From Haberlea rhodopensis (taxonomy: Eukaryota > Streptophyta > Magnoliopsida > Lamiales > Gesneriaceae): 64,000 nt of DNA. The notes below the pieces were generated by a model that ran no database searches, was not told the origin of the DNA, and saw nothing but the letters and a program-made list of their open reading frames with translations. Position 1 is the stretch's first letter. Every line of letters begins with the position of its first letter. Shown here in pieces: positions 48,274-60,200 of the stretch. The DNA lies in contig CAJQUN010000042.1 of the NCBI GenBank assembly GCA_907163345.1, positions 4,507,043 to 4,571,042 of the forward strand, given 5' to 3'. Position numbers and translations under genes: made by a program.

Positions 48274-51200
48274 GCTTTTAGTACAGTATAGATTTACCGC
48301 AATAGAAGTATCAACTTACAACCGAAATTTATTGAAATGATACCTGCAATATGATATCCCCCACTTTATCCCGCACAATCCCAGTACCAAGGATTGACCC
48401 GAGGAAGTCACCATGGGAAAAAGATCCAAATCCAAAGTTTCCTGAGAGACTGGAAAGTTTTTATAGTTAAACAAGGGATATGTCAGTACTAGGGAATATT
48501 GCAGCTTCGCTCACAAAAATATGATTGAGGCATAAGGCAACTGACTTGAGTGCTGCCACAATGTCAGGATCAGATGCCAAAATATCTGGATGTCCTACTG
48601 AGAGCCGGCAACGCTCCGCCTTAAGGATTCAAATGAAAACAAATTTTTTAAATAATTACCATCGAATAGAAAACAAATTAAGCATTTCTAACCTCTGGGT
48701 ATCCTCCCTCGGCTACCATTTTGATGTCCAAAAACTTATCCAACACCGACATCGATTCATTTATTACAGTCGGTGTAAGAAAATCAGTATGGCAAACTTC
48801 TTGCCTTGACAATGCCCGATTTGCCTGAGAAACAAGACACAGAAATTAATATGCAATTATGTACACCACAAATAACGTCGGAGCTCTTAGAAAGTCACCC
48901 TCCATTGTTTTCTGCAGTAGTAGCAAGTTGAGGCAATCATGAGCTTAAAGAATCATTATCTGCTTAAGAGCAGGGAGAGATTGAAAATCCAAATAATCAA
49001 AAACCCACATACCATTTCAACAATTCGCTTAACATCTTCGATTGTGTCCTTGTCTACGGCTCCTCTGAGAGATACATCACTATCACCCTTCACAGCCTGT
49101 GCTGCGTGGCAGATACGAAGAGCTGTGTTGCAAAAACATCAACTGTGCAAGTCATCAAACAGTAATTATAATGAATATAGCACCAACTTAATTCATTAAA
49201 CTCTGTCAATACTACAAATAAATGCATATGATTGAGCATTAATAGTTTTCACTCTTAATAGCAGCAGCATTAGAACAATGATTCGGCAACCTTCAATCAA
49301 GCAAGCTAAGCAATAGTGCACAAATATGGTCATATTTTATCCCTAATCCGGAAATGATTAAATCTACTAACTATCCAGAAACATTTCCTAACTTATGATC
49401 ATAGTCTGCCTTTTGCATAACACAAACGATAAAAAATTCCATTTACATATGAAATCTTTACCACCGCTAATTGAGGGTTTTTTGACACCCCTCTGCTTAT
49501 GATTTGCGTGACACGCGCGCCGCATTCTTATGCGTATGGGTTTTGAAAATACATATTAAAATGCCGATTGCACCATTGAGGGGGTAAAATGCACCTAAAG
49601 AATAACATATAAATGAGATCTGCACCTAAAAAATAATATATGGATAATTTGCACCTAAAATATAAAGTCATGTGGTTTAGATCAGTTGAACTTACCTACC
49701 TCTAGTTTGGAAATAAGATGCACGCCTTACTGTGGTTCGTGAGTAAGTACAAAATACCCACTTCCTAAACGATTGTATTTTCGTCACGACAAACCAAAAA
49801 ATCTGAAATTTGTGGAGGGAGGTGGTAAGCTATATTTTACAAACCACATTGGTAAATTGCCTACTTACAAACCACCACATTGGGGTAAAGTGCCCGTTAA
49901 TAATACAAAAGGGGTAAGTTGCCACTAATTCGTTCATAAATAATTTTTTTTTTAAAAACATGATGCTCGACACTGCAAAAAGGAAACGCAAGACTCTCTC
50001 TTCATCAAAAATAGACACTGAAACCGAAAATCTATCAACTTAGTCCATCAAATTACACAGGTTAATGAAGATTAGTTTATCTGTGAAAGACACGGTGAGT
50101 TTATGGAAATCTGATTTCCCTTTTCTTCATTCATCAACCAATTATATAGATACAATTACAACATATTTATGGAAAGTGTGAGCTATACATGAATGCTATT
50201 TACAACCTAATTAGCCTAATTTACATTGTCACCCTCCCTCAAATTGATGGTGGTTTATTGGTAAGCAGCAATTTGTCAATCAAGAATTGATGTCGTTGTC
50301 GAGTAATTGATTTGGTGAAGATATCGGCAAGTTGAAGTAAAGTGATAATCTTGTTATCGACCGCCTCGCGAATTGAGTGACAATCAACTTTATCACTTTA
50401 GAAACATGTGGTAAAGTGATAATCTTGTTATCGACCGCCTCGCGAATTGAGTGACAATCAACTTCAATATGTTTAGTACGCTCATGAAAGACCGGGTTGG
50501 TGGCAATTTGGATAGTACTTGTATTATCGCCATGAAGTGGAGTGGGTTGGGGTTGTGGGAACCCAATTTCGCTCAGAAGGCCACGGAGCCAAAGGATTTC
50601 GGAACAAGCAGCAGACATAGCCCGATATTCAGATTCTGTAGAGGATTTGGAGACTCGTACTTGTTTCTTGCTTTTCCAGGAGATCAAGGATGTACCCATA
50701 AACATGCACCATCCTGTAACTGAGCGACGAGTGTCTGGGCAGCCAGCCCAATCGGCATCACTGTATGCAATGAGATTTAGTGGATTGTAGGTGGGGAAAA
50801 ACAAGCCACAAGATGGTGAGCCATTTAGGTATCTAATAATGCGACGGACTGCAGCAAGATGTAAATGTCGCGAAGATTGCATGAACTGGCTGACTTGTTG
50901 AACTGCAAAAGAAGGCCTCGTGATTGTTAAATAATTCAGCCAGCCAACCAATTAGCGATACATAGTAGGGTCAGAGAGTAGATCACCCTCGTCACGACGA
51001 TATTTCACATTGATTTCCAAAGGAGTATCAACAGAGGAAGTTTCATCAAGTCGGGCCAATGTGATAAGATCCTGGGCTTATTTTCGCTGATTTAAGTAAA
51101 TTCAGGAAGAATCACTGTAGATTTCTAAACCCAAAAAATATGTAAGTAGACCAAGATCCTTCATATGGAATGAAGCATGAAGGTGATGTTGTAGTCGAGT

Positions 51201-54200
51201 GATCAAAGGAGAATCTGTCCCATAATGACAATATCGTCCACATAGACTAGTAGGAGAACAATACTTGCCGTTGTTTTGCAAAGAAATAAAGAGGAGTCAT
51301 ACTTACTTTGCTGAAATGAGAAACGGAGCAGTGTGGTGCGGAATTTATCAAACCAGGCTTGCGGTGCTTGTTTCAATCCGTAAAGAGAACGCTTCAATTT
51401 ACAGACTGCCGAAGAAGAAGATGAGTGAAGTCCAGGAGGAAGTTTCATGTAAACGTCTTCTTTGAGATCACCATGGAAAAATGCATTTTTAACATCCATC
51501 TGATGGAGTGGCCAACCCCGAGAAGCAGCAATCGAAAGAATTGTACGGACAGTGGTCATTTTGGCAACAGTTGCAAAGGTGTCATCATAATTGATTCCAT
51601 ATTCTTGGCGATTGCCAATAGCAACTAATCTGGCTTTATAACGGTCCAAGGTTCCGTCTGAACGAAGCTTGACGGAGAAGGTGCACAAGGTACTACATCC
51701 CATGTATCATTATCCTGTAGAGCCTGTAATTCGTCGGACATCGCTTTTTCCCAGTGGGGAAGCTTGGCAGCTTCGTGGTAAGATCTGGGAATTGGATTAG
51801 ATGACAAGGTAGTATGGAATGAAGTAGGAGAGTAGCCATACCTATCAGGTGCACGGGGCAGCCGAGTTGAACGACGAAGCAATGTTTCAGGATCAGGTGC
51901 CGGTTGTGGAGCTGAATCAGGTGGGGGGTCTAGTTCACGAAGTGGCAGGGGAAGACGCTTTCGTTCATACACCAAGCCAGGCTTGAAGCGTTGAGGAGTA
52001 GGAGACAAGGGGTCAAACGATGGAAGTACAATTGATGATGAAGATGTTGACCAGACCAGAGTGCTGCTAAATGATATTGATTCTCAAAGAAAACATGTCT
52101 TGAAATACGAAATTTATGAGAAGATGAGTCATAACAAATATAACCTTTGTGAGAGTTACTATAACCCATAAACACACATTTAGTAGTTTGAGCCGACAAC
52201 TTGTGTCGTTCATGACCTGGCAAATGGACAAAACAAACACAACCAAAAGTATGTAAATTCAGATAAATGGGCATGTGATGATAGAGACGGGAATAAGGGG
52301 AGTCGAAGTTTAAAGCACGGGATGGTAAGCGATTGATAAGATAAACTGCTGTAGATAGGGCTTCTACCCAAAATTTGGGGGTAAAGTCGACTCAAGTAAC
52401 AATGTACGAGTAATGTCGAGCAAATGACTCTTTTTACGTTCGGCTACCCCGTTTTGTTATGGTGTATATGGACAAGAATGTTGTGAAAGTATTCCCTTTT
52501 GGTGATGGAATGATTGAAAATCTTTGGACATATATTCACCCCCCGAATCAGAACGTAGTGTTTTGATAATTTTAGAGAATTGGGTGCCCACCAAAGCGAG
52601 AAACCGCTGGAACATCGATAACACATCGGATTTAACCTGTAGAAAATACATCCAGGTATATTTGCTACAATCATCGATGAATGTAACAAAATATTATATT
52701 GTTCATGAGAGATAACTGGTGAAATACCCCACACAATTTTGAGCACGAGTACACTGGTCAGGAAAAGGAAGAGATTTACTCTTGCCAAACTTACATGTAA
52801 CACAGTCTGGAAAAATAAGAGATGAAAATTGATCTTTATTACCCAATAAACCGGACTTTATTACATGAGATAAAATAAGCGAATTAGGGTTACCCAAACG
52901 TTTATGCCATAAGGCACTGTTATGATGAACTGTATTACAAGCCAAAGAAACAGCAGGAGGAATGGAAAAGTGTAGAAAAAATAAACGTCCAACTTTAGGC
53001 CCCTTCGCGAGAATCTTCCTCGACATCGGATCCTGCAAAAGACAACCAGAACGAGAAAAAGAAACATTATAATTGACATAACTAAATGTCCAACAGAAAT
53101 AAGGCTAGTACTAAGTGCGGGAGATACAAAGACGTCCCGAAAAGTAGAATTCACATCAGCAGTAGCATGGATTGGTAACTGACTACCATTAGCAATGGTG
53201 ATCTGTAATGGTCCAGAATATGGACGAACATTATGAAGATTGGCCGCAGACTTGGTCATGTGATTAGAGGCCCCAGAGTCAATCAACCAAGATGCGAGGA
53301 AAGTGGAGTTATTACCTTGAAGTCCTAATGCAGACAAGGCCGAAATAATCATTTGTTGCACAGTTTCAGAAGTGATGGTGGGAGGCGCACCCGTCGGGGT
53401 GGAAGGAGAAACCAACTGCAGCTTGATATCCAGTGGTATGACGTTTTGGTGGCCGAGTAGGACAGCCGGGAAGAAGATGACCGGACTTTTTGCAATAATT
53501 ACATTTTTTAGTAGTACAATGTTTTGCAATATGCCCAAATTCCTTACAAGTGTAACATTGAACTTGACTTATATTCTTCCATTTCCCTTTGACATGAGAG
53601 ACATAGACCACATCGTTAGAAAATCCAGGATGTTGCTGGAAGTTCCCTTGTGTAGCAAGACGCTGCTCTTCACGTATAATTCCCTGAGGCACACATCTAA
53701 TGATGGAGATGGGTCACGGTTCATTAACGTAGATCGAGCTATCTCGAATTCAGGTCGCAATTTCATCAAGAACTGATCTCGCTTGCTTTGTTCAATAACA
53801 GCTTGAACAGCAGCAAGGGAGCCAGTTGGAACCTTTGTATAAATTATCACCGAATTCCGTCCACAGAATTTGAAAGCCCGTGAAATATTCCTGGACATAG
53901 AGATTACCCTGCGTGTAATTAGCAATTTCGTATTCGAGTTGAAATCGACGAGCCACATTGTTTTGACAATAGACTTGTTGTAAGTAGTCCCACATGGCTT
54001 TGGCGGTTTTGTACGGGCGTAAATTGAGTACAATTAGCGGATCGACAGACGCGAATATCCATGACATGATGCGAGCATTTGTGATCGTTCATTTGGTTAG
54101 GGACGATGCATCAAGCGGGATGGAAGTACTCCCACCAACATGTCCCCATAATTCCTTGCCCGTCACGAATAGACGAAATTGGATACCCGTGAATTTGATA

Positions 54201-55054
54201 CCGAAAGATTCAAAATTACTCATAGTGAGAGTAAATTACAATATTTCAGTATTAACGTCGCACAATATTAGCAATTGAATAGAAACAAAGACTAACACTG
54301 ATGCGATATGCAGATCGAACAGATACGCAAAATTTATGTCTAGGATTGCACGATAAACTACCAACAGAATCGAACACCACTCCAAAATTAATTTCTGGAG
54401 AGCGATCGAAATAGTTCTCATAGAACAAAAATTCACACAGTAAGCGAATGAGCAAAGCGCGAAGAGGATGGGTTGGAAACCCGAGCCGTGCGTGAACAAC
54501 GCGCGAAGATGATGGGTTTGGAAACCCTACGTGCGAAGAGGATGCACGTTAACCCTAGCGGTGGTCCGATGGTGAATGACCGATCGAAGAAGAGAGCCAA
54601 TAGAAGAGGGCGATGATTCAGAGAAATGAAAACTTAAGAATGGAATTGGCTCTGATACCATGAAAGACACGGTAAGTTTATGAAAATCTAAATTCCCTTT
54701 TCTTCATTCATCAACCAATTATATAGATGCAATTACAACATATTTATGGAAATTGTGAGCTATACATGGAAATGCTATTTACAACCTAATTAGCCTAATT
54801 TACATTGTCAATCTGAACACACAAAACTTAAATGGATGTTAATCAACATTTTTCCCACTATTCTGGCAACTGGGCACTTCAAAAAAGATTGTGTAAACCC
54901 AAACCAAAGACACAACAGATAATATATTTAAATGACCTGTGGAATTGAAAGGAGTAGAAAGTGGGATGGTTGTAAGACAACTGAGCTTGTTATTGATATT
55001 GATGGAACGAAGGAAATGAAACGGCTGAACAGCCCACGAACACTTTGCAGCCAT
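45938..55054 (-). CDS. Chloroplast-type S4-domain RNA-binding protein (PSII S4 / YlmH-like family)
   Basis: Ten exons on the minus strand: 55054-54937, 49122-49013, 48824-48693, 48619-48546, 48449-48344, 47635-47567, 47068-47004, 46917-46819, 46338-46239, 46000-45938. All introns are GT-AG with consistent phases, giving 311 codons plus TGA. Residues 1 to about 45 are basic and hydroxylated, like a transit peptide. The family core follows: DFLTP (about 90), EGGYPEAERCRLSVGHPD (about 115-132), NFGF and SHGDFLGSILGTG (about 148-166), VVPELVDFL (about 190) and VRNVSVTC (204). A C-terminal S4 RNA-binding domain (about 229-270; RLDAVASAGFKISRSKM, DGDVRVNW) closes it. Plant and cyanobacterial members are annotated photosystem II S4-domain proteins and resemble bacterial YlmH; the substrate is not shown by the sequence. 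I chose the start at MAAKCS; an in-frame ATG lies 24 bases upstream. Intron 1 (5.8 kb) contains a copia insertion. Confidence 0.88.
48235..48269. repeat. (TA)n microsatellite in intron 5 of the S4 gene
   Basis: About 17 TA dinucleotides between the exons at 48344 and 47635. Confidence 0.95.
50084..50231 (-). repeat. 3' LTR (148 bp)
   Basis: TGAAAGACACGG start and CATTGTCA end on the plus strand, next to the polypurine tract (50232-50243, complement TTTGAGGGAGGGT). Confidence 0.92.
50280..54223 (-). pseudogene. Ale/Retrofit-like copia gag-pol, frameshifted
   Basis: Gag begins at an ATG at 54223 (MSNFESFGIKFTG...). It has two consecutive knuckles, CYTCKEFGHIAKHC and CNYCKKSGHLLPGC (about 53570-53460), a feature I associate with the Ale/Retrofit group. 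Protease has LIDSGASNHMT (about 53280). Integrase spans about 53000-51930 with a broken DSGGEY region near 52550. Reverse transcriptase (51703-51203) keeps YVDD (51244-51233), and RNase H (50951-50280) has AYSDADWAGCPDTRRSVTG. Reading frames shift or stop near 54090, 53800, 53370, 52860, 52440, 51930, 51700 and 51200. Confidence 0.85.
50338..50465. repeat. Tandem duplication (74-bp offset) near the end of pol
   Basis: The stretch beginning aagtgataatcttgttatcg at about 50340 is repeated almost exactly from 50414. It duplicates the coding end of RNase H and part of the tail, and is probably a replication slip after insertion. Confidence 0.85.
54647..54660 (-). other. Primer binding site (tRNA-Met type)
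   Basis: The minus strand reads TGGTATCAGAGCC directly after the 5' LTR. Confidence 0.9.
54661..54810 (-). repeat. 5' LTR (150 bp)
   Basis: Partner of 50084-50231, followed by the duplicated target atctg. Confidence 0.92.
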
Positions 55055-55956
55055 GGCAGATATTCGGTGTGCGAACATCCCTTCCAGGGTTTAATGCTCT
55101 ACTGAAAGCTATGTTTGTCCTCCAAATACAAAGCCGAGTACCTTTTCTTCACTACACTACTATCCTCCGTAGCGTGAAGCACTTCGTCAAGAAATTCGAG
55201 TCATATGACTTAGAAACTACTCAATTTCGGTTGCATTGGCAATCCTAGCTGCCTCAATTTTTTTTTTTTTTTGGCTTTTTGCAAAATTTCGCTACTCGAT
55301 TGGTGATCTGTAGCAAACGTGAGGAAAGAATTGGACTTCTCCGGCCCGCCCCAATACGAATCAGAAGCGTGTTCTATTCGAACCCCATTACAACCTCATC
55401 CTTTTTGCTTCCACGAGGACAGCGGTGGAGTTGGGTTTGGTTAATCCTCCACTCATACTAATTTCAGGGAAGTTTTGTAGTGTTTTTTTTATTTGTGAAG
55501 CAAAGAATTTTAAATTCCACTCTATAATTATTTTTTATATTTATTTGTATTGAGCCATTTAAAATCGTAAAATTAAAATTTATTGTTCAAAGATTCAAAA
55601 AGTTCATACTATCCCATTTGCTTTCTTTTGCAAATCTCGTTGACCTTGTTCTTGTTGTCTTCATACACGGAACCAAGATTATAATCTTTGAGGGGGGACG
55701 AATTTTTTTTTCAATAAATAACCATAAATTATATTACGAAAGTAAATGCATATTTATTGAGCTAAAAACATCTTCATAAAGAACCATACATTATACGTTT
55801 ATATAAAAGTTATCTAATAATATATGACGCAATGCGTTACATAAGTTGTGCTCTACGTTTTTTCATACGATCAAATTCATCTATAATTGAATTAGTCTCA
55901 AAACTTTGAGCAATTTATTTCTCAATATATATAATTAAAGTACTAGATAAGAAATC
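55055..55956. other. Upstream region of the S4 gene
   Basis: About 0.9 kb between the S4 gene start and the next element, so it should hold the gene's promoter (minus direction). It has a poly-T tract at about 55258-55272 and is AT-rich. No ORF of note and no sure TATA box. Confidence 0.5.
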
Positions 55957-57196
55957 TGTAAGGAAAACATTTCTAAGTTTTGGTGTTGACAAACATCAAC
56001 TGGATGGACATCTACCGGGTGTTGAACACTTACCGGGTGACAAAGACCTACCGGATGACAAACATCAACTGGATGAACACCTACCGGGTATCAAAGACCT
56101 ACCGGGTGATAAAGACCTACCGGATGATGGACATCAACTGGATATAGACACCTACCGGGTATCAAAGACCTACCGGATGATAAAGACCTACCGGGTAACA
56201 AAGACCTACCGGATGATGGACATCAACTGGACAGACATCAACCGGATAGACATAAACTGGATGGACATCTACTGGACAACCATCAACTGGATAGTCTCAC
56301 ATTGAACAAAGACATCTACTGGTCACAAGAGGATGAACGACCAATTGAACAAAGAAGGCCAGCAGAAGTCTAATCATCCAGTAAGAGCACTAAGCAACGA
56401 GACAAAATAAGTACAACATTCTCTGACAAAGGTACAACAGAGCGGTGCACCCTGCTATATCTCCGTCACCATTAGCGTCAGAATAAAAGAGTCGTTGCTT
56501 AACAAAATAGGAAAGAAGGCAATCTAAATTTGGAAAGCTGATCTCTTCCTAATACAGAAAAGCTGTCGTTGGACCACTAAGCCTATAAATACGTCCAAGC
56601 AAAGAATGAAGAGGTTAGCTGAGCAATTTATTCAAACAAAGAGAAACACCTCATCGTAAACAGAAAATCAACTTACTGATATTCTAAAAGTTCAGCAAAA
56701 GAGCAGACAAGCAGTGCAACTGAATCTGTGACAGATTATTTCCAACTGAAGTCTGCTGCTCAAGAACACTCGAAGCTAAAAGTTTATTTTGTGAGAGTGT
56801 CATAGAATCTTTTGTAATCAAATTAAGAAGTTGTGATTGCTAGGAGTTTAGGCCAAGTTGTGTGAGTGCCTAAGAAGGTTGTATACTGTAAAGTGTCAAC
56901 CAAGTCTTCTAGTGAATCCTTCCTGCAAAGGAAGAAGGGGAGACGTAGAAGCGTTGTGCTTCGAACTTCCAGAAACAATACTTGTGTCATTTATTTATTG
57001 CTTATTTACTACTCAGTTTTATTCCTCACAAGTCCAGCAGACGTCTTCCGTACTATAATCAGTGTCTGCTGACTTGCCTTATATTGAGAAGCTATTGTAG
57101 TACTTAACAGTCTGCAGTTCACCCGAGAAAAATCGAAATTGAATCTAGTGTTTATTCAACCCCCCCCCCCTTCTAAACACTACCCCGATCCTAACA
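55957..57196 (+). repeat. 5' LTR (1240 bp) of the Sirevirus-like element
   Basis: Begins TGTAAGGA and ends TCCTAACA (inverted ends, one mismatch). TATA box CTATAAATA at 56583-56591. The primer site follows after two bases. The left boundary rests on the end motif alone, because the second LTR is outside the window. Confidence 0.7.
55985..56290. repeat. Minisatellite in the Sirevirus-like LTR
   Basis: Alternating short units acatcaactggatgga, cacctaccgggt(g/a)t and caaagacctaccgga(t)ga recur more than fifteen times in about 300 bp. It lies upstream of the TATA box, in the U3 part. Confidence 0.85.
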
Positions 57197-57198
57197 AG

Positions 57199-57210
57199 TG
57201 GTATCAGAGC
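57199..57210 (+). other. Primer binding site (tRNA-Met type)
   Basis: TGGTATCAGAGC two bases after the LTR end. Confidence 0.9.
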
Positions 57211-57247
57211 TTAGGTCTTCTCAATCATGAGAAATTACCAAAAACTG

Positions 57248-60200
57248 ATGGCATCATTCAGCAAGATTTCAATGTTCAAGAAGGATGAATATGATGATTG
57301 GAGAATTCGTATGCAAGCACATCTAAGTGCCCAAGACGATGACATGTGGTTCGTCATCACTGATGGACCAATGAAGATTTTGAAAGTCAATACAGCAACT
57401 GCAATTTCTGGTGGTGAACCTCAGATGGTCAAGAATGATAGATCCTTCTGGACAAATGAAGAAAAGAAAAAGGCAAATCTTGAAAATGTGGCTAAAGACA
57501 TACTGTTCAAAACTCTGGACAAAAATATGTTCAACAAAATCAAAATGTGTCCCACTGCAAAGGACATCTGGGAAAAGATTGCTCAGCTATGCGAAGGAAA
57601 TGATCAAACCAAGGAAAACAAGCTCACTGTTGCCTTACAGAAGTTTGAAAACATCAAAATGATGTCCGGAGAAACTCTCAGCGAATACGATGAGAGAGTA
57701 ACTGGAATCATAAATGAACTCAATAGCCTTGGTAAAGATCTATCCAACAGGGAAGTCACTCTAAAAGTCATGAGATGTCTCCCAAGAGAATGGGATGTAA
57801 AGATGATTGCTATGAGAGAATCAAAAGATCTAAACAAGATAGACATACACGACTTATTTGCTGACTTAAAAGCTTATGAGTTCGAACTAGGTATTCGGAT
57901 TGAAGATGAACCCAGCACCAGTCAACCAACCAAAGCTCTTACTGCATCTGAAGCTCCACCTATCACAACAGAGATGACCCCTGAAAAAATATGCAACGAT
58001 GCAATGGTGATATTTGTCAAGAAATTTGGAAAGTTTATGAAGAAGAGTCAAAAGATCTATCAATCCTACCCAAGAAGACAAAGCTTCAAAAATAGATCAG
58101 ATGAAGATGATCGTGTATGCTTTAACTGTCTCAAGCCGGGATATTTTATTGCTGTCCGTCCTAAACCGAAGAAGGATGATCAAAAGAAAGGATCCAAAGA
58201 TTATAGAAAGTCTAAAGAGAATAGAAGATCATCCAGAAGAGACAGAGAACAGAAAGTACTGGTGGCGGAAGAAAACAAGAACAAATGGGCTGACTCAGAA
58301 TCAGAAACTTCTTCCAGCTCATCCAGTGACAGTGAAGATGAAGAAGTTCATTGTCTAATGGTCAACGACGACTGTGAGGTAAATGATCCTAATATTTCTG
58401 AATTTACATATATTGAGCTCACAAATGCATTACAGGACATGATAAATGAGTATCAGATGTTGTACGAATCCTTCGAGAACTACAAGACTGAACAACAAGT
58501 CCCAACAAAACAGCAGAACAACGAATGTGATTGTGAACAATCCACTGAGTTGAAAAGCTTGAGGGATAAAGTAAGTCAGCTCGAGAAAGAAAGGGATGAA
58601 GCAACATGTGCACACCAGAAACTCAGTAAGCTGGTTCGCACATGGAATGCATCTACTGCCAGAAAAGATGAAATGCTTGAGTCGATAAGACTTGCTGGTG
58701 ATCTTACCGGTATAGGCTACTCTAACAATGATGGTAATTCATCCGGCATCAAATCTCAAGTGTGTCCAGAAAGAAACAAGATTCAAAGAATGAATTTTGT
58801 TAAATCAAGCACAGTATATGAACCAAGTGAGTTGGTTAAGGAATCTGTTGAACCAATACTCCTCAAGGAACGGTCATCACACAAAGGTATCGGTTATGTG
58901 GAGCCAAAAGAGAAAGCTTGACAAGGGCAAAAGTTTAGAAATAAACATAAACCCACTGGTCAGGCCACTCGAGAGGTAAAACCTAACTGGTATCATAATT
59001 GTATGCCTGTCCAAAAGAGATACATGCTTCCTAACAGAAACCAAAAACCTAAACAACACGCATACACTCAGTATCACATGTATCACCCAAGAACATCTTC
59101 TTCAGTTAATGCACACACATTTCAGGACACACATAGACCCAAACAATTCAGGGTTATACAAGTGTGGGTCCCGAAAGGACTAATCCTGCCTGGACCCAAG
59201 TAGGATTGGGTACCAATCATTTTATCGCTTTAATTGCAGAAATCTAGAATTCATCAAGTTCGGAGCTCAGAGTGGTTTCTGGACAGCGAATGCTCTAGAC
59301 ATATGACAGGAAATGCGTGCTTACTGTCTGAATTGGTGGACACCACCGGTCCAAGAATAACGTTTGGAGACAACGCGAAAGGTAGAACCGTGGGTAAGGG
59401 TAAGATTATCTATGGTAACATTATTATTAAAGATATTCTGTTGGTTGAAAATCTATGCTATAACTTGATTAGCATAAGTCAACTCTGTGACAATGATCAC
59501 TCTGTAGAGTTCAACCAGCACTCATGCACAATCAAATCTACTGATGGCAGTATATTACTTGTAGGAAGAAGGCATGATAACACATATAAAATTGATTGGA
59601 ATCTTAATCAGCCTACCTCCTCTACTTGCTTTGCTGCCCTGAATACTTCCAAAAATTGGCTTTGGCACAAACGATTGAGTCACTTAAATTTTAAAACTAT
59701 TGTCAGTCTGTGTAAACTTGATCTAGTCATTGGACTGCCCCAAATTGAGTTCTCAAAAGACAAGATATGTGCAGCATGCCAACTTGGTAAGCAAATCAGA
59801 TCCTCCTTTAAGAACAAAGGGAGTAAATATTCTTCTCGGTGCCTAGAGTTGCTGCATATGGATCTGTTTGTTCCTATACCAGTAACAAGTCTAGGGGGAA
59901 TGAAGTATACCCTAGTGTTAATAGACGATTACACTCGTTTTACGTGGGTTCTGTTCCTAGTGGCAAAGATCAGGCTACTCCAAAGCTGATCAAACTACTG
60001 AAAAGACTTCAAAATGAGAAATCGTGTGGGATAGATAGAATTCGCAGTGATAAAGGTACTTGATTTACCAATCAGTCACTCGAATCATATCTAGATGACC
60101 TTGGTATTAAACACGAATACTCTGCTGCTATAACTCCTCAACAAAACGGAGTTGCTGAGCGTAGGAACCGCACTTTGAAAGAAGCTGCGCGAACTATGCT

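Larger units (their letters stand above)
50084..54810 (-). mobile_element. Ale/Retrofit-like copia element inside the S4 gene intron
   Basis: LTRs of 148 and 150 bp, TG...CA ends, perfect 5-bp duplication atctg (50079-50083 and 54811-54815). In minus orientation a tRNA-Met primer site follows the 5' LTR and a purine tract precedes the 3' LTR. The gag-pol frame is broken in several places, so it cannot act alone. The LTRs differ by six substitutions and a 2-bp indel by my count (about 4%). It has the same transcriptional orientation as the host gene. Confidence 0.92.
49123..54936 (-). other. Intron 1 of the S4 gene, enlarged by a retrotransposon
   Basis: Donor GTCATT at 54936 and acceptor ...CAACACAG at 49123; joining restores frame across a split codon. 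About 1.1 kb is native intron and 4.73 kb is the copia element 50084-54810. The stretch 49505-49930 outside the element has repeated g(g)gtaaa(a/g)tgc-like phrases, possibly another decayed repeat. Confidence 0.85.

Noticed and set aside
48521..48546. Loss of a splice donor in the S4 gene making it a pseudogene
   Set aside because: I first read the exon as ending ...TCAG before TTGCC, which has no GT. The donor GTCAGT five bases earlier with an acceptor seven bases earlier restores frame and spacing.
49505..49930. MITE in intron 1 of the S4 gene
   Set aside because: Repeated gggtaaa-tgc phrases suggested one, but I could not find paired inverted ends with a target duplication.
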